In this document: positions 43,379-54,507 of the stretch, in pieces
Layout of the letters: the number at the start of each line of letters is the position of its first letter
Position numbering within the stretch: position 1 is the first letter of the stretch
Assembly (NCBI GenBank): GCA_002794775.1
Contig: NBAY01000051.1
Location: forward strand, 1 to 64,000
Reading direction: 5' to 3'
Length of the DNA: 64,000 nt
Source: Porodaedalea pini
Lineage: Eukaryota > Basidiomycota > Agaricomycetes > Hymenochaetales > Hymenochaetaceae
Translations under genes and position numbers: made by a program
Notes under the pieces: generated by a model
Told to the model about the DNA's origin: nothing
The model's database searches: none
Seen by the model: the letters and a program-made list of their open reading frames with translations, nothing else

Positions 43379-44774
43379 TTAGATCGTCGCTCGAAATACA
43401 ATTATTAGGAATTCACTGTCTGGGTTCATCTTCGACACCCGCATTCGGCTCCAGAGCCCCACCAGTGCGAAAATCGGCGCGATCGCGTACAGGAGTACAC
43501 GCACGCCCACGTTCGTTATCGATGCCGTCCATGTCGAGTAGTTTCCCCCAATAGCAGCTGCAATGAGGAACATGGGAAATAAGAGGTAGCCCGACGCACT
43601 GAAGACGAGAAACGATTAGATTTACTCTTGTTTAAACGAGTACGCACGAACCGATGATACTTCCAGACACTCTTCGCTGTCATTCCACCACCGAATGCAC
43701 GTCCACCGAACCAGACACTCAACCCACCGAGGAGCATCTGGCCTATCATCCATACGATAGCGAGTAAGCCAAAAGCCTGAGATAAAAATAAGCACCGAAC
43801 TTCATTCCGACCACTTCAAAGATAGACACTTACGGCATGCAAGGTAGTAAAGTGCGAAGCTTCTTGGATAACTTTGTTCCCGTACGGAACGGCAATGCCA
43901 ACAATTATAGAAGGCAAGCCGATACCAAGGATAACCAACTGGTGCCGAGCAAGGCCACGCGCCTTCGTCTTCGGCTGAGAAGTAGGTTGGAGTTGCAAAA
44001 TGCCTATCAACGTTCTTTCGCAAAAATACATCTCACTGAGAACTTATATCATCACTGACCGAGTCCAAAGCACGTTATAGCTACCGCCTGCAACGGCGGA
44101 TGCGCCACAAACAGGCCGAGATTGGAAGGATTGTTGAGAAATACGAGTAGCCAAGTGCCAACCAAAAAAGTCTGATTCTCATCGATATCAATGCAATTAG
44201 TGAAGTCCTAAGCTGTCGGAACACAACAAATCCACTCACCCCGAGAGATGCCTAGAAAGGTTGTATTGTAGAGCATGAAGTTCGTCAGCGCTTTAATTCG
44301 TCACCATAAATTTTTCAAAGAACCGTAAAAAATGTTTCGTTATCTTCTACCGCCCCGCTCGGAGATACTGGAGAAAGAAGTGCGGATAGAATGAAAGAAA
44401 CTGGTATATGCACGGCACTCACCAGCGTGACATAGAGTGCTGTTCTATCACCCCTTCGCCGCTCTTCCACGGGAGCAGAGCCGATGGGTTCAGCATCAGT
44501 GGCGACGCGCATGCCCTCATAACCCGGCTCTGGTTCGTATGTAGCCATCTCAAGCGCCTCGAATGTTGCTGTCGTGCTTCAGATCGTCCTTGTAGGGTGA
44601 ATGCGACGGGGAACGAGATTAATAAGGCAGGTTCTAGCGGTGGTATCAAAATTTCAGGTTCAGGGAGTGCTGGCCGACGTCAGCGTCCGTTTCTTCTTCA
44701 AGGAGCACTTGAAATGAGGGAGCTTGAGAGAGAGACTTATAAGCAGCAGCGGAGGCCATTGTCCTAGCTTTCAT
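43379..44774 (-). pseudogene. Cytochrome b561-type membrane protein, copy 1 (5' end eroded)
   Basis: Parallel to the intact copy at 49051-50422, exon by exon: HPPLQAVAITCFGLG, GILQLQPTSQPKTKARGLARH, SHFTTLHA, MIGQMLLGGLSVWFGG, KSVWKYHR and SGYLLFPMFLIAAAIGGNYS. The histidines in HPPLQ, LARHQL, TTLHA and KYHR are the likely haem ligands of the cytochrome b561/ferric-reductase fold. The original start (ATG at 44774, MKARTMASAAAYK) runs into TGA at about 44649 with further stops and a +1 insertion (ACATTCGAGG against ACATTGAGG). A one-base loss near the end adds about 12 residues (PDSEFL) before the stop. An internal ATG at 44548 (MATYEPEPG) could still give a core protein, so residual function is possible. 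Confidence 0.7.
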
Positions 44775-44799
44775 ATCATGGATCCTAGTGTTCAATGCG

Positions 44800-45035
44800 G
44801 GGATGGTTGATGAAACAGCGTGTGAGAGGCCGATCAGGACACAGCAACTCGACCCACGGGCGAGCGAAGTCCGGCTGGTAGGTAGGTAGGCAATACGTGC
44901 GAGAGACCAATTAGGACACAGCAACTCGACTCTCAGACGAATTGTTTGGTAGGTAGGTAGGTAGGTAGGTAGGTTCGCAATGCGTGCGAGAGGCCGATCA
45001 GAACACAGCAAAAAATGACTCTCGGGCGAGCTAAG
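44800..45035. repeat. Imperfect triplicate of about 85 bp with GGTA microsatellites
   Basis: Three units built on GCGTGYGAGAGGCCGATCAG, then ACACAGCAACTCGACTCTC, separated by (GGTA)3 near 44877 and (GGTA)6 near 44952. The equivalent flank of copy 2 (50460-50520) has only one unit, so the expansion is specific to copy 1. It lies just upstream of the copy 1 start. Confidence 0.75.
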
Positions 45036-45590
45036 TTCTAAGCGCTGCGCAATGCACACACGGGCGCCCTTGCTGCACAGTTTCCTGTGCTATACGGCTT
45101 CGCAGCTTTCTCAAGGTTGTTCGCCAAGAGTACAAAACTTGCTTGGCGATTAGTCGCAGCTCCGAGTCCCTGTCCCGCTGTTTCGCCAATACGCAGATGC
45201 CGCAGAGACCTGAAACATTGTTGTGGTCGAGTGAGAAGAGAGTTGAGAGCACCCATTATTCAGTGAGATGGTCTGCCGTGGTTTGTCATATGCATTATTC
45301 ATGGGGAATCGATATAGAGAATCAAGGAAATTCAGCAGCCTTAAGCCCAAACCGGGCCTAGGGAATAGACGTGCCAGAGGTCATCAATGTTAATCATGTT
45401 GAGCTCATCTAGCGGCACCCATCTAGTCACTAGTGCCATCTGGAGTCAAGTGAAGGTTATTAGATGACCTGTAATTAGCTATGCATAGGTGAGAATAGAA
45501 AGTCAGGGCTTGCCTGCGAATGCATAATACTACGTAGCAGTAGAAAATCTTAATATTGAACTGACGAAGGCCCTTTTGCCCACAGCCACC
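45036..45590. other. Upstream region of cytochrome b561 copy 1
   Basis: To about 45256 it is homologous to the upstream flank of copy 2 (ending about 50760 at GAGAGCACCC), so the duplicated unit includes the promoter. From 45256 to 45590 nothing was recognised. Confidence 0.5.
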
Positions 45591-45596
45591 ATCAGA

Positions 45597-45860
45597 AATG
45601 ACAAATTCTGACAAATTCTGACAAATTCTGACTAAAATTTGTCAGAATTAGTCACTATTAGTCACTATTAATCAGCCTTCTCTCCGCCGCTTTTGCACCT
45701 TTTATCACAGCACCCGCCCAAAGCGGCAACTACAGCTGCAGATCACAAAATACCCTCAAACCGGCATCTCACAGATCACTCAAGCCGGCAACTCTGCAAA
45801 TCGCTCGAAGCGGCAACTCTGCAGATCACTCAAAGCGGCAGCATATACACAACACTTTGA
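45597..45860. repeat. Two small tandem arrays
   Basis: First, ACAAATTCTG in three copies (45600-45632) followed by its inverted form (TTTGTCAGAATTAG) and AGTCACTATT in two copies. Second, four to five units of about 28 bp of the form CGGCAACTCTGCAGATCACTCAAAG (about 45722-45850). No coding meaning seen. Confidence 0.7.
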
Positions 45861-46555
45861 GCTCAAACAACCCATTTCTCACTTGAACAAAATCGGAAAA
45901 ATCATTAAAAATTTTAATCTAATTAGAAATTTAATATGCCATCTTCCCCATGAGTATTGGTGTATAAATTGCCACATCACATCAACTAATTTGAGCTTTC
46001 TTGATGATGAAAAAATAGTTTGCACATATAAGATAGCATGGAGCCTTTATGTTATATTAGGACTCACTCCAATGGATGTCCCAAGGAAAAATAAGGTGAT
46101 ACATGAAGCTGAGAACATAGGAGCATAACTTGCAGCCAGACTGAAGATTGCAGTGAAGTACAATATAAGGTTGAAAGCAGTACTCTGAGTGAGTAAGTCA
46201 GAGCCTCCAGAGAAAAAGTCAGCAAGGGAAATCTTTGTTTAAGCATTGAATTCCTACATGATCCTCATCCTACAGCACTGAGCATCATTCCAGAAAACAT
46301 TGAGGAAGAGAGATATCTATAACTGTAGAAGTTGCAAGTTAAGCAGAAATGTGCAAGAATAAAAGAAAGGATTGTACATATTAGTAATAAGCTTACTACA
46401 CCTGTTCTTACACATGGGCAACTGACATAATGTGACAACCAATATTGTATTTAGTGGGACTTTAGTGTAATTAGAATTTCACAATAAAATTCAAGTTTCT
46501 TCCAGACAGACTAAGATAATACAGGTGGGTGTAAGTGAAGGCTAAGTCATTGGAA
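45861..46555. other. AT-rich sequence without a recognised gene
   Basis: CpG-poor DNA resembling decayed transposon sequence. No transposase or terminal repeat was found. Confidence 0.4.
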
Positions 46556-47126
46556 GGCACCTAGGTAGTGCCAACACTTGAGCCCACAAGACAGATGAGA
46601 CAAAACAATCTTTGTTGCTGTCAGAGAGACTAGAAAATATATACAGGAAAATTGTCTACTCACCTTTGTTGCTGTCAGAGAGACTGAGGCAACAAAGGTG
46701 TCAGAAAGGGTTCAAATAGAAAGGATTAGATAATATGAACTGTACAGTACCAGTCTGAAAGGAATCCGTTGAGAATTACTCTCGGAAGACGTAAATCTTC
46801 AGCATACACATGCCAAAGGATTGCTCAGCTTAGGGTGAGTGCGTATGAGCTTTGGACGGGTTCATATTAGCTTTGGATGGGTTGGGAAGTGAAGGGAATA
46901 TGAAAAGGAGATGAATAGAGTATAATGTGCCCTGCTCCAAAGGTCCGGAGGCTACGCTGCCACTGAGTTTCAGGCTTGGATTCGGTGTGTTCGCGGTACA
47001 GCTGTATGTTGGCCTTCTGGAGTTTATGCATCTCAGAATATGGCAGCTCGGTACCTCGGAGTCATGACACAGTGTCCTGACAGTCGGTGTTATGTCAGAT
47101 GTGGTAAGAACACTCTGGCAGGCTTA
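46556..47126 (-). repeat. Dispersed repeat X, possible solo LTR
   Basis: Read on the minus strand it begins TGTAAGCCTGCCAGAG and runs to CACTACCTAGGTG. The whole stretch matches 51582-52108 in the opposite orientation, with many transitions. A local duplication of CTTTGTTGCTGTCAGAGAGA occurs near 46608 and 46668. A TG start and LTR-like size suggest a solo LTR, but a CA end and target duplication were not found. Confidence 0.6.
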
Positions 47127-47234
47127 CAGTCATGTGCACCAGTTTGGCTGGGAGTTGCTGCATAAAGCTTGCACATGACTCAGTCATCACCTACACTTAC
47201 CTGTATATTGTCTGTAGAACTCAGATAAAGCCAG

Positions 47235-47525
47235 AATAGATATGAGCACTGTGTTTAAACCCAAGTCCTGGCGAAGCCAGGATGGATCTAAGCATTGCGT
47301 TTAAGAAAACAAGTTTTGGCGAAGCCAAGATGGATCTAAGCATTGTGTTTAAGAAAACAAGTTTTGGCGAAGCCAAGATGGATCTAAGCATTGTGTTTAA
47401 GAAAACAAGTCCTGGCGAAGCCAGGATGGATCTGAGCATTGTATTTAAGAAACAAGTCCCGGCGAAGCCGGGATGGATCTAAGCACTGCGTTTGAAGCGA
47501 AGTCCCGGCTTTGCCGGGACTTCAG
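47235..47525. repeat. 48-bp tandem array of covarying hairpins, six units
   Basis: Each unit reads like GGATCTAAGCATTGTGTTTA followed by a perfect or near-perfect hairpin with a GAA loop. Stems are TCCTGGC/GCCAGGA (47266-47282), TTTTGGC/GCCAAGA (twice), TCCTGGC/GCCAGGA and TCCCGGC/GCCGGGA, and last AGTCCCGGC-TTT-GCCGGGACT. The stem arms change together between units. Because 48 is a multiple of three the array stays open as a 16-residue repeat, but I do not consider it coding. Confidence 0.85.
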
Positions 47526-47692
47526 CTGGTATCCTCTAGAGTGAGACATAAGCAGGTTCAAGTTAGAATAGAAGTTCTATGCTTATATAAGCCGAAAATA
47601 GATTATGTCAACAGATAAGATGAGATCATGATCTAGACTTGTCTGCCCTTTCGCTCGTGCCTCTTGCATCCTTTCCGCCACCACGCTGAGGT

Positions 47693-48330
<638 letters not shown>

Positions 48331-48471
48331 ATATACTTCTTTCATTTACTTTCTCATATTATTTTTACATGCTCTTGCGGACTCTCGACCGTGGCCAGCA
48401 ACCAGCATGCAAATTCATAAGTCTTGAATCTCACTACTTATCGTCTACAAGGCTTACTCATTGTAATCCAG

Positions 48472-48735
48472 ATGCCTGAAGAAATCAGTGTTCTGGTCCT
48501 CTCGAGAATGAAAGAGACAGCCGAAGCGAACCTTGGTGCTAAAATCACATAGGCAGCCTTCGCCATCAAGAATGAGAAGGAACGCCTTTCGGATGCGGAG
48601 ATCGAGCGCATGATCGCGGAAGCACAGGAGTCCCCGGCCGAGGACGAGGCATGGCACAAGCGTACCGAGGCGATGAATGCATTTTCTAGCTTGAACCAGG
48701 ATCCCGGTGGGATCGCGGCTTGCCAGCGGGATCCC
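48472..48735 (+). pseudogene. HSP70-family pseudogene, joined distant segments
   Basis: PEEISVLVLSRMKETAEANLGAKIT (HSP70 residues near 125-150) is followed after a TAG directly by KNEKERLSDAEIERMIAEAQ (residues near 510-540). The intervening domain is missing, and the first piece should precede the 47693 segment, not follow it. The fragment order is therefore rearranged. Confidence 0.8.
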
Positions 48736-49050
48736 AGTGAGACACATAACACTATGTAGTACTGGTGTGAATAGTGCCTTTGTTTTGTTTTTTTACCTGC
48801 AATCACCTTTGCTTAGATTACCTGGTACAGAGTATGATAGTCGCACTAACGTTTCCATTCACACCTGGGACACTCTCCTATAGATAAGCTCAACACGCAG
48901 AGGCCTCCACGCACTTTGAAGGACGTGCCTAACTGACATCACTCCCCAAAAATAAAACAAATGAGCATTCGTCGAGAACCCGAAATTAATACGTTGAGAA
49001 AAGGACAACAAAGCAGATAGATCGTCGCTTGAAATACAACTCTTAAGAAT
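48736..49050. other. 3' flank of cytochrome b561 copy 2
   Basis: From about 48890 it matches the 3' flank of copy 1 (43230-43378), including TTAATACGTTGAGAA. It marks the right-hand limit of the duplicated unit. Confidence 0.55.
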
Positions 49051-50422
49051 TCACTGTTTGAAGTTCATCTTCGACACCCGCATTCGGCTCCAGAGCCCCA
49101 CCAGTGCGAAAATCGGTGCGAGCGTGTACAGGAGTACACGCACGCCCACGTTCGTTATCGATGCCGTCCATGTCGAGTAGTTTCCCCCAATAGCAGCTGC
49201 AATGAGGAACATGGGAAATAAGAGGTAGCCCGACGCACTGAAGACGAGAAACGATTAGATTCACGCTTGTTTAAACGAGTACGCACGAACCGATGATACT
49301 TCCAGACACTCTTCGCTTTCATTCCACCACCGAATGCACGTCCACCGAACCAGACACTCAACCCGCCAAGGAGCATCTGGCCTATCATCCATACGACAGC
49401 AATTAAGCCAAAGGTCTGGCATAAGAATAAACACCGGATTTCATTCCGACCACTTCAAAGATAGACACTTACGGCATGCCAGGTGGTAAAGTGCGGAGAC
49501 TCGTGGATGACTTTGTTCGCGAAGATGGCGACAGTGCCAATAATTATGGAAGGCAAGCCGATACCAAGGATAACCAACTGGTGCCGAGCAAGGCCACGCG
49601 CCTTCGCCTTCGGCTGAGAAGTAGGTTGGAGCTGCAAAATGCCTATCACCGTTCTTTCGTAAGTTTCCATCTCATTGAGAACTTATGTCATCACTGACCA
49701 AGTCCAAAGCACGTTATAGCTAGTGTCTGCAGTGGCGGATGCGCCGCAAACAGGCCGAGATTGGAGGGATTATTGAGAAATACGATTAGCCAAGTGCCAA
49801 TCAAGAAAGTCTGTTTCTCGTCAATGCGATCAGTGAAGTCCTAAGTAGTCGGAACACAACAAATCCACTCACCCCGAGAGATGCCTAGAAAGGTTGTATT
49901 GTGGAGCATGAAGTTCGTCAGCGCTTTAAATCACCACCGTAAGAAACATGCAAAAGAACCCTTCCAAAGTGTTCCATCATCTTCTACCGTTCTACCCGGG
50001 GATGCGGGTGAAGGAAGCACGGATAGCACGAAAGAAGTCGACACATACACAACACTCACCAGCGTGACATAGAGTGCTATTCTATCACCCCTTCGCCCCT
50101 CTTTCACGGGAGCAGAGCTGACGAGTTCCGCATCGCTGCCGATGCGCGTGGCCCCGTAGTCTGACTCCGGTTCGTATGCAGCCATCTCAAGCGCCTCAAT
50201 ATTGCTGTCGTCCTTCAGATCGTCTTCGTAAGGTGATTGTGATGGGGAATGAGATCGGTAAGCCAGGTTCTGGCGCTGGTGCCGATTTTGCAGGTCCAGG
50301 GCGTGCTGACCGACGTCTGCGTCCGTATCAGCGTCCGTTTCTTCCTCGAGGACCGCCTGAGACGAGGGAGCTTGAGGGAGGGGCTTGTAAGCAGCAGCGG
50401 AGGGCTCTTTCCCAGCTTTCAT
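49051..50422 (-). CDS. Cytochrome b561-type membrane protein, copy 2 (intact)
   Basis: Starts MKAGKEPSAAAYK at 50422, with a cytosolic acidic/Ser-rich tail of about 115 residues, then the membrane core: ALYVTLV, TFLIGTWLIVFLNNPSNLGLF, HPPLQTLAITCFGLG, ARHQLVILGIGLPSIIIG, HFTTWHA, MIGQMLLGGLSVWFGG, KYHRASGYLLFPMFLIAAAIGG, and a last helix before SKMNFKQ and the TGA at 49051-49053. About six hydrophobic helices with conserved histidines match the cytochrome b561 fold, which passes electrons across a membrane between two haems. Introns of about 50-60 nt separate the blocks; the join after ALYVTL could not be fixed with certainty. It duplicates 43379-44774 with flanks, in the same orientation and about 5.65 kb away. 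Confidence 0.78.
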
Positions 50423-50930
50423 ATGATCTCAGCGTCCTATGTGGGAATAGTTGACTAAACGGCGTGCGAGCGGCCGGTCAGGACACAGCTAGTCGACTCT
50501 CGGGCGTGCTAAGTTTAGTGATTATAAGCGCTTAACAATGCACACACGAGCGCGGCCGCTGCACAGTCTCCAGTCCTACCGCGTGTTACAGCTTTGCAGT
50601 TTTCCCAAGGTCGTTGGTGAAGAGTATAAAACTAGTTCCTGAGTTCCTGGGCGATCAGTCGCAGCACCCCTGTGCCGCTGCTTCATCAATACCGCAAATG
50701 CCGCACAGAGACCTGAAACACTGACGTGGTCAAGTGAGAGGAGGAGAGTAGAGAGCACCCGACGTGAGACATGCTGCCACGATTCGTCATGTGCATTGTG
50801 TATATGCAGAGTATCACTATCATTGTATCATTGTATCAAGGCCATTCACTGATGCCACTGATTCAGCACTTCAGGCTACCCCTAAAAGTAGACCTATTAG
50901 GCTAATTCTTACACACAGATAATTAGCCTA
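50423..50930. other. Upstream flank of cytochrome b561 copy 2
   Basis: 50423-50760 matches the copy 1 upstream flank and includes AGTATAAAACT at about 50634-50644, a candidate TATA box. 50760-50930 is unassigned; it ends with an inverted pair, TAGGCTAATT near 50908 and AATTAGCCTA near 50931. Confidence 0.45.
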
Positions 50931-51140
50931 TTAGGGGTCAGGTTTGGGTGTACCCAATTTCCTGGGTGCACCCAGTGGGTGTGAGCTGGGTATACCCAAT
51001 TGTAATTACTGTGGGAAAATTGGGCCTACCCAGTTTCTAGGGCACTCCCAACTGGGCCTCCCCAATGTTCCTAGGTGGGCATGCCCTGGGTGTACCCAGA
51101 TATGTCACTGTCACTGACTGTCTGGGGGACTTTTGGGCAC
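50931..51140. repeat. Diverged minisatellite units
   Basis: About seven degenerate copies of the GGGTRTACCCA / GGGCACTCCCAACTGGG theme (for example GGGTGTACCCAATTTCCTGG and GGGCACTCCCAACTGGGCC). They are related to the regular 32-bp array 1.1 kb downstream. Confidence 0.7.
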
Positions 51141-51581
51141 ACCCAGAAAATCATCCCTCCCTCCCCTTTTATTTTTTTATTTTCTTCTTCAGCTGTATAC
51201 TTCTAATGGCTTCATAGATGCATATATAAATATAGGTTGCATGCTGAATGTGCATCTGCTATTTTAAGCTCTGTATATAGCTTGTAGACATTATAAAGTA
51301 TGAAAGTCAATTATATTGACATCTGAGCTTGCTATTGCAGAATACCCATTGTCAAGTGCAAATAGCAAGTTGTTTGATTAAGCTTTGAGCTCAGTTTTGA
51401 ATGTATCTTGACCTCAATCAAGCTCAAATTTTATTTATTTTATTTAGGACTTCATTCTACTTCAAAGTTCAAATCTCAATTCTATTGCTAAAACTTTCTT
51501 CTCCCTTAGGTCATAACAATCAAGCTAGAACCTCATGGTTGATTCTTGAGCTCTACATTCATTCTCAAATTGAGCAGCTTC
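51141..51581. other. AT-rich sequence separating minisatellite blocks
   Basis: No gene recognised. CpG-poor, starting with a CCCTCCCCTTTTATTTTTTT tract. Confidence 0.4.
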
Positions 51582-52108
51582 TGTAAGCCCACCAGAGCAT
51601 TTTTACCACATCTGACTTAACATCAACTGGCTGGACATCATGTCATGACTCTGAGGTACTGAGCTGCTGATATTCCAAGATGCACAAACTCCAGAAGGCC
51701 ACCATACATCCATACCATGACTGCACTGAGTCTGAGCCTGAAACTTGGTGGCAGCATAGCCTCTGGACATTTGGAGCATAGCACATTATATTCTATTTAT
51801 ATTCTTTTCATATTCCCTTCACTCCCCAACCCATCCAAAGCTAATATGAACTCATTCAAAGCTCATATGCACTTGCACTGAGTCAAGTGATCCTTTGGCA
51901 GACATATACTAAAGATTTATGCATTCTGAGAGTAATTCTCAACAGATTCCTTTCAGACTGGTACTGTATAGTTCATATTATATAATCCTTCCTATTTGAA
52001 CCCTTTCTGATGCCTTTGTTGCCTCAGTCTCTCTGACAGCAACAAATATTGTTTTGTCCTGTCTGTCTTGTGGGCTCAAGTGTTGGCACTATCTAGGTGT
52101 GTTCTATA
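51582..52108 (+). repeat. Dispersed repeat Y, possible solo LTR
   Basis: Begins TGTAAGCCCACCAGAG and ends near CACTATCTAGGTG, the inverted counterpart of 46556-47126. It includes TCTCTCTGACAGCAACAAA and GGGCTCAAGTGTTGGCACTA. The strand with C and T runs shows depletion of CG relative to X. It interrupts the minisatellite zone. Confidence 0.6.
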
Positions 52109-52209
52109 TAGGATCAATTTATTACTGCAAAGAGAAATAAGATTAGATACTACTGAGATGAAAAGGAGAACCTGACTGAGAGAGCCTAGATGTCTTAGGT
52201 ATATACAAA

Positions 52210-52915
52210 GATTTGGAGGTGTCCAGTTGGATGTGCCTAAAACATTTGAGAGTGTCTAGCTAGGTATTCCCAGATACATTGGGTATGCCCAGTTGGGCAC
52301 TTCCAATTATTTGGGTATGCCCAGTTGGGCACTCCCAATTATTTGGGCACACCCAGTTGGGCACTCCCAATTATTTGGGTATGCCCAGTTGGGCACTCCC
52401 AATTATTTGGGTATGCCCAGTTGGGCACTCCCAATTATTTGGGCACACCCAGTTGGGCACTCCCAATTATTTGGGTATGCCCAGTTGGGCACTCCCAATT
52501 ATTTGGGCACACCCAGTTGGGCACTCCCAATTATTTGGGTATGCCCAGTTGGGCACTCCCAACCATCTGGGTACGCCCAGTTGGGCACTCCCAACCATCT
52601 GGGTACGCCCAGTTGGGCACTCCCAACCATCTGGGTACGCCCAGTTGGGCACTCCCAACCATCTGGGTACGCCCAGTTGGGCACTCCCAACCATCTGGGT
52701 ACGCCCAGTTGGGCACTCCCAACCATCTGGGTACGCCCAGTTGGGCACTCCCAACCATCTGGGTACGCCCAGTTGGGCACTCCCAACCATCTGGGTACGC
52801 CCAGTTGGGCACTCCCAACCATCTGGGTACACCCAGTTGGGCACTCCCAACCATCTGGGTACACCCAGTTGGGCACTCCCAACTATTTGGGAATACCCAG
52901 TTGGGTGTGCCTAGC
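52210..52915. repeat. 32-bp minisatellite, about 20 units, two subfamilies
   Basis: The regular unit is CCCAGTTGGGCACTCCCAAT followed by TATTTGGGTATG. The first half of the array (to about 52560) uses AATTATTTGGGTATG or CACAC. The second half uses AACCATCTGGGTACG almost without variation. Each unit contains three short palindromes (CCCAGTTGGG, GGGCACTCCC-like, TGGGTATGCCCA-like). Units 52210-52290 are degenerate. All six frames are open because 32 is not a multiple of three; none is considered coding. From 52758 rightward it is part of the inverted-repeat arm, and the array reappears inverted at 63841-64000. Confidence 0.95.
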
Positions 52916-53206
52916 TACTTATTATCTTTTTTAATTTCTGCCTAAGATTTTTTTTTCTTTTTTTGAGAAGTAAAAACTGTTATGTCATGAAAATCAAATG
53001 GGTCTAGAATAGAAGTCTTGAATATTCTATGGAGAATTTCTCAATCATTTTACTATAGGCTCTGAATCTTAGCTGCCTTGCTCTGAAGACCAATCAATAC
53101 ACTGCAAGCCACTGCAGGTCAGATGACAATGTTGTTTGATGTGAAAGCAAAAGAAAGTAATGTTTGCTGTGCACTGAGCACTGCATGTTGGTGAGCTACA
53201 ATGACC
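52916..53206. other. Left arm: AT-rich stretch between minisatellite and lyase pseudogene
   Basis: No gene recognised. Mirrored at 63552-63842. Probably the 3' flank of the decayed lyase. Confidence 0.4.
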
Positions 53207-54291
53207 ATACTAGAACATGCTCCAAGGGTCAGCAGCATCATACTGATCATGTTGGTACAGAGCATAGCTTGGGGAGTTGGACTGATCCGCCAGGAAAATG
53301 AGCGAGTTCATGGTAGCAGTGTACTTGTTGGGGCCATGGTCACTGTAGTTGAAAAGCAAAGTCACACCCTGAATATACATGTGCAAAAAACCACTGAGGT
53401 TCAAGTTTGGGTTGTTACTGAACATGCCGAACTCCGAACCAGTTGCTGACACAAGCGAAGAGGTCATCTCAGACTAGCCAGTCATTCCGAAGTACCAATA
53501 GTTTTTTTAGTTTGCTGTCTCCACCCACAAACCATCATCTGAGACAGCAAAGCAGTTCTCCTTCGCATTCGCAACAGTAAGAGGAAGAAGCTGCACTGTG
53601 TTTCCAGTCATGTCATCACTAAGGATGGTGAGAGATGCCAAAGTGAGACCACCATTGCAAACACAGTTCCAGTTACCCTTAATATCAGCATCTGACCACC
53701 AGCCATTCGTGCCCTGTGCCAGAGCAGCAATGCCAAGGGACAGACCATACTGGTTCAAAGTGGACCAGATCATCTCCTTCTTGTCATCAGCCCACATGTC
53801 GTAAAGCTAGTTGTAAGCAATACCAAAAGCGGCGGACATTTCAGCAGTGTCAAGAAAATGAGCAGGACTCCACCTGTCAACAGCGGGATCCCATGAGGTC
53901 GAGCCATTGCCAGCAGCATTCTGCAAGTACAACATATCAGCATGTATGAGGATGCAAATTATATAATGAGCCAAACCTGGAGCTCTAGCCAGGTACGGTC
54001 AACTCACAATGAATCGTTCGTCATGCGGTAGACATACGCAAAGGCCTTATGCACTCTTTGACTTGACGGCAGGCATCAAGCATACCACTGGCACCATCCA
54101 TGAAATACGGGACAGGGTCCATGGCCTTCCAATCAGAGGCATTGCCGAAGATCGTCTGGTTCCAGCTGCTGAAGTAAGGGTCGTGCGCAATAAGGTTAGG
54201 CAGCACTTCCCACTTGAAAGCCGGCTCAATGAGACGCAGCTAGAGCAAAAGTAGCGTGTCTTCCTCACAGTCTGGACCTGGTTCTTCTGCA
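53207..54291 (-). pseudogene. Heparinase II/III-type polysaccharide lyase fragment (left arm)
   Basis: Minus-strand blocks in order: NLIAHDPYFSSWNQTIFGN, DPVPYFMDGASGMLDACRQVK, (shifted frame) AFAYVYRMTNDS, an intron-like gap, NAAGNGSTSWDPAVDRWS, HFLDTAEMSAAFGIAYN, GNWNCVCNGGLTL, GLWVETANYWYFGMTG, LFNYSDHGPNKYTATMNS, then HDQYDAADPWSMF. This is the pattern of fungal heparinase II/III-like secreted lyases. Three TAG codons interrupt it (after IAYN, after GMTG and after WSMF, the first and last at positions expected to be Trp TGG) and a frameshift lies near 54047. Both ends are missing. Function lost. Confidence 0.75.
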
Positions 54292-54507
54292 TGGTGATGG
54301 TGATGTCGATGTGACGCTCTGGGATAGATGCACGGCCGCATCATCTGGCAGCGTCGCAGCACATCTAAGTGCCCTGTTTGCCATGCCTGCCTTCGTCCTC
54401 ACATGACCAAACTCCGGGCTTGCGCCTGCATCTGACAAGGGTGGACTCGGGAAGTGCATCACGTTGTGCACTGCAGAAACCGGAGACGATCCAAATGCGC
54501 TTGCACC

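Noticed and set aside
47282..47482. A 16-residue-repeat protein from the 48-bp array
   Set aside because: The open frame follows from a unit length divisible by three. The conserved feature is the DNA hairpin, and there is no start context or flanking gene.
52210..52915. CRISPR-like regular repeat
   Set aside because: Units are contiguous 32-mers without unique spacers, no cas genes are present, and the genome is eukaryotic. It is a minisatellite.
52279..52945. Open frames of over 200 residues in several frames across the 32-bp array
   Set aside because: They exist because the repeat has no stop codons in any frame. All frames and both strands are open alike, with low-complexity products and no host-like start context.
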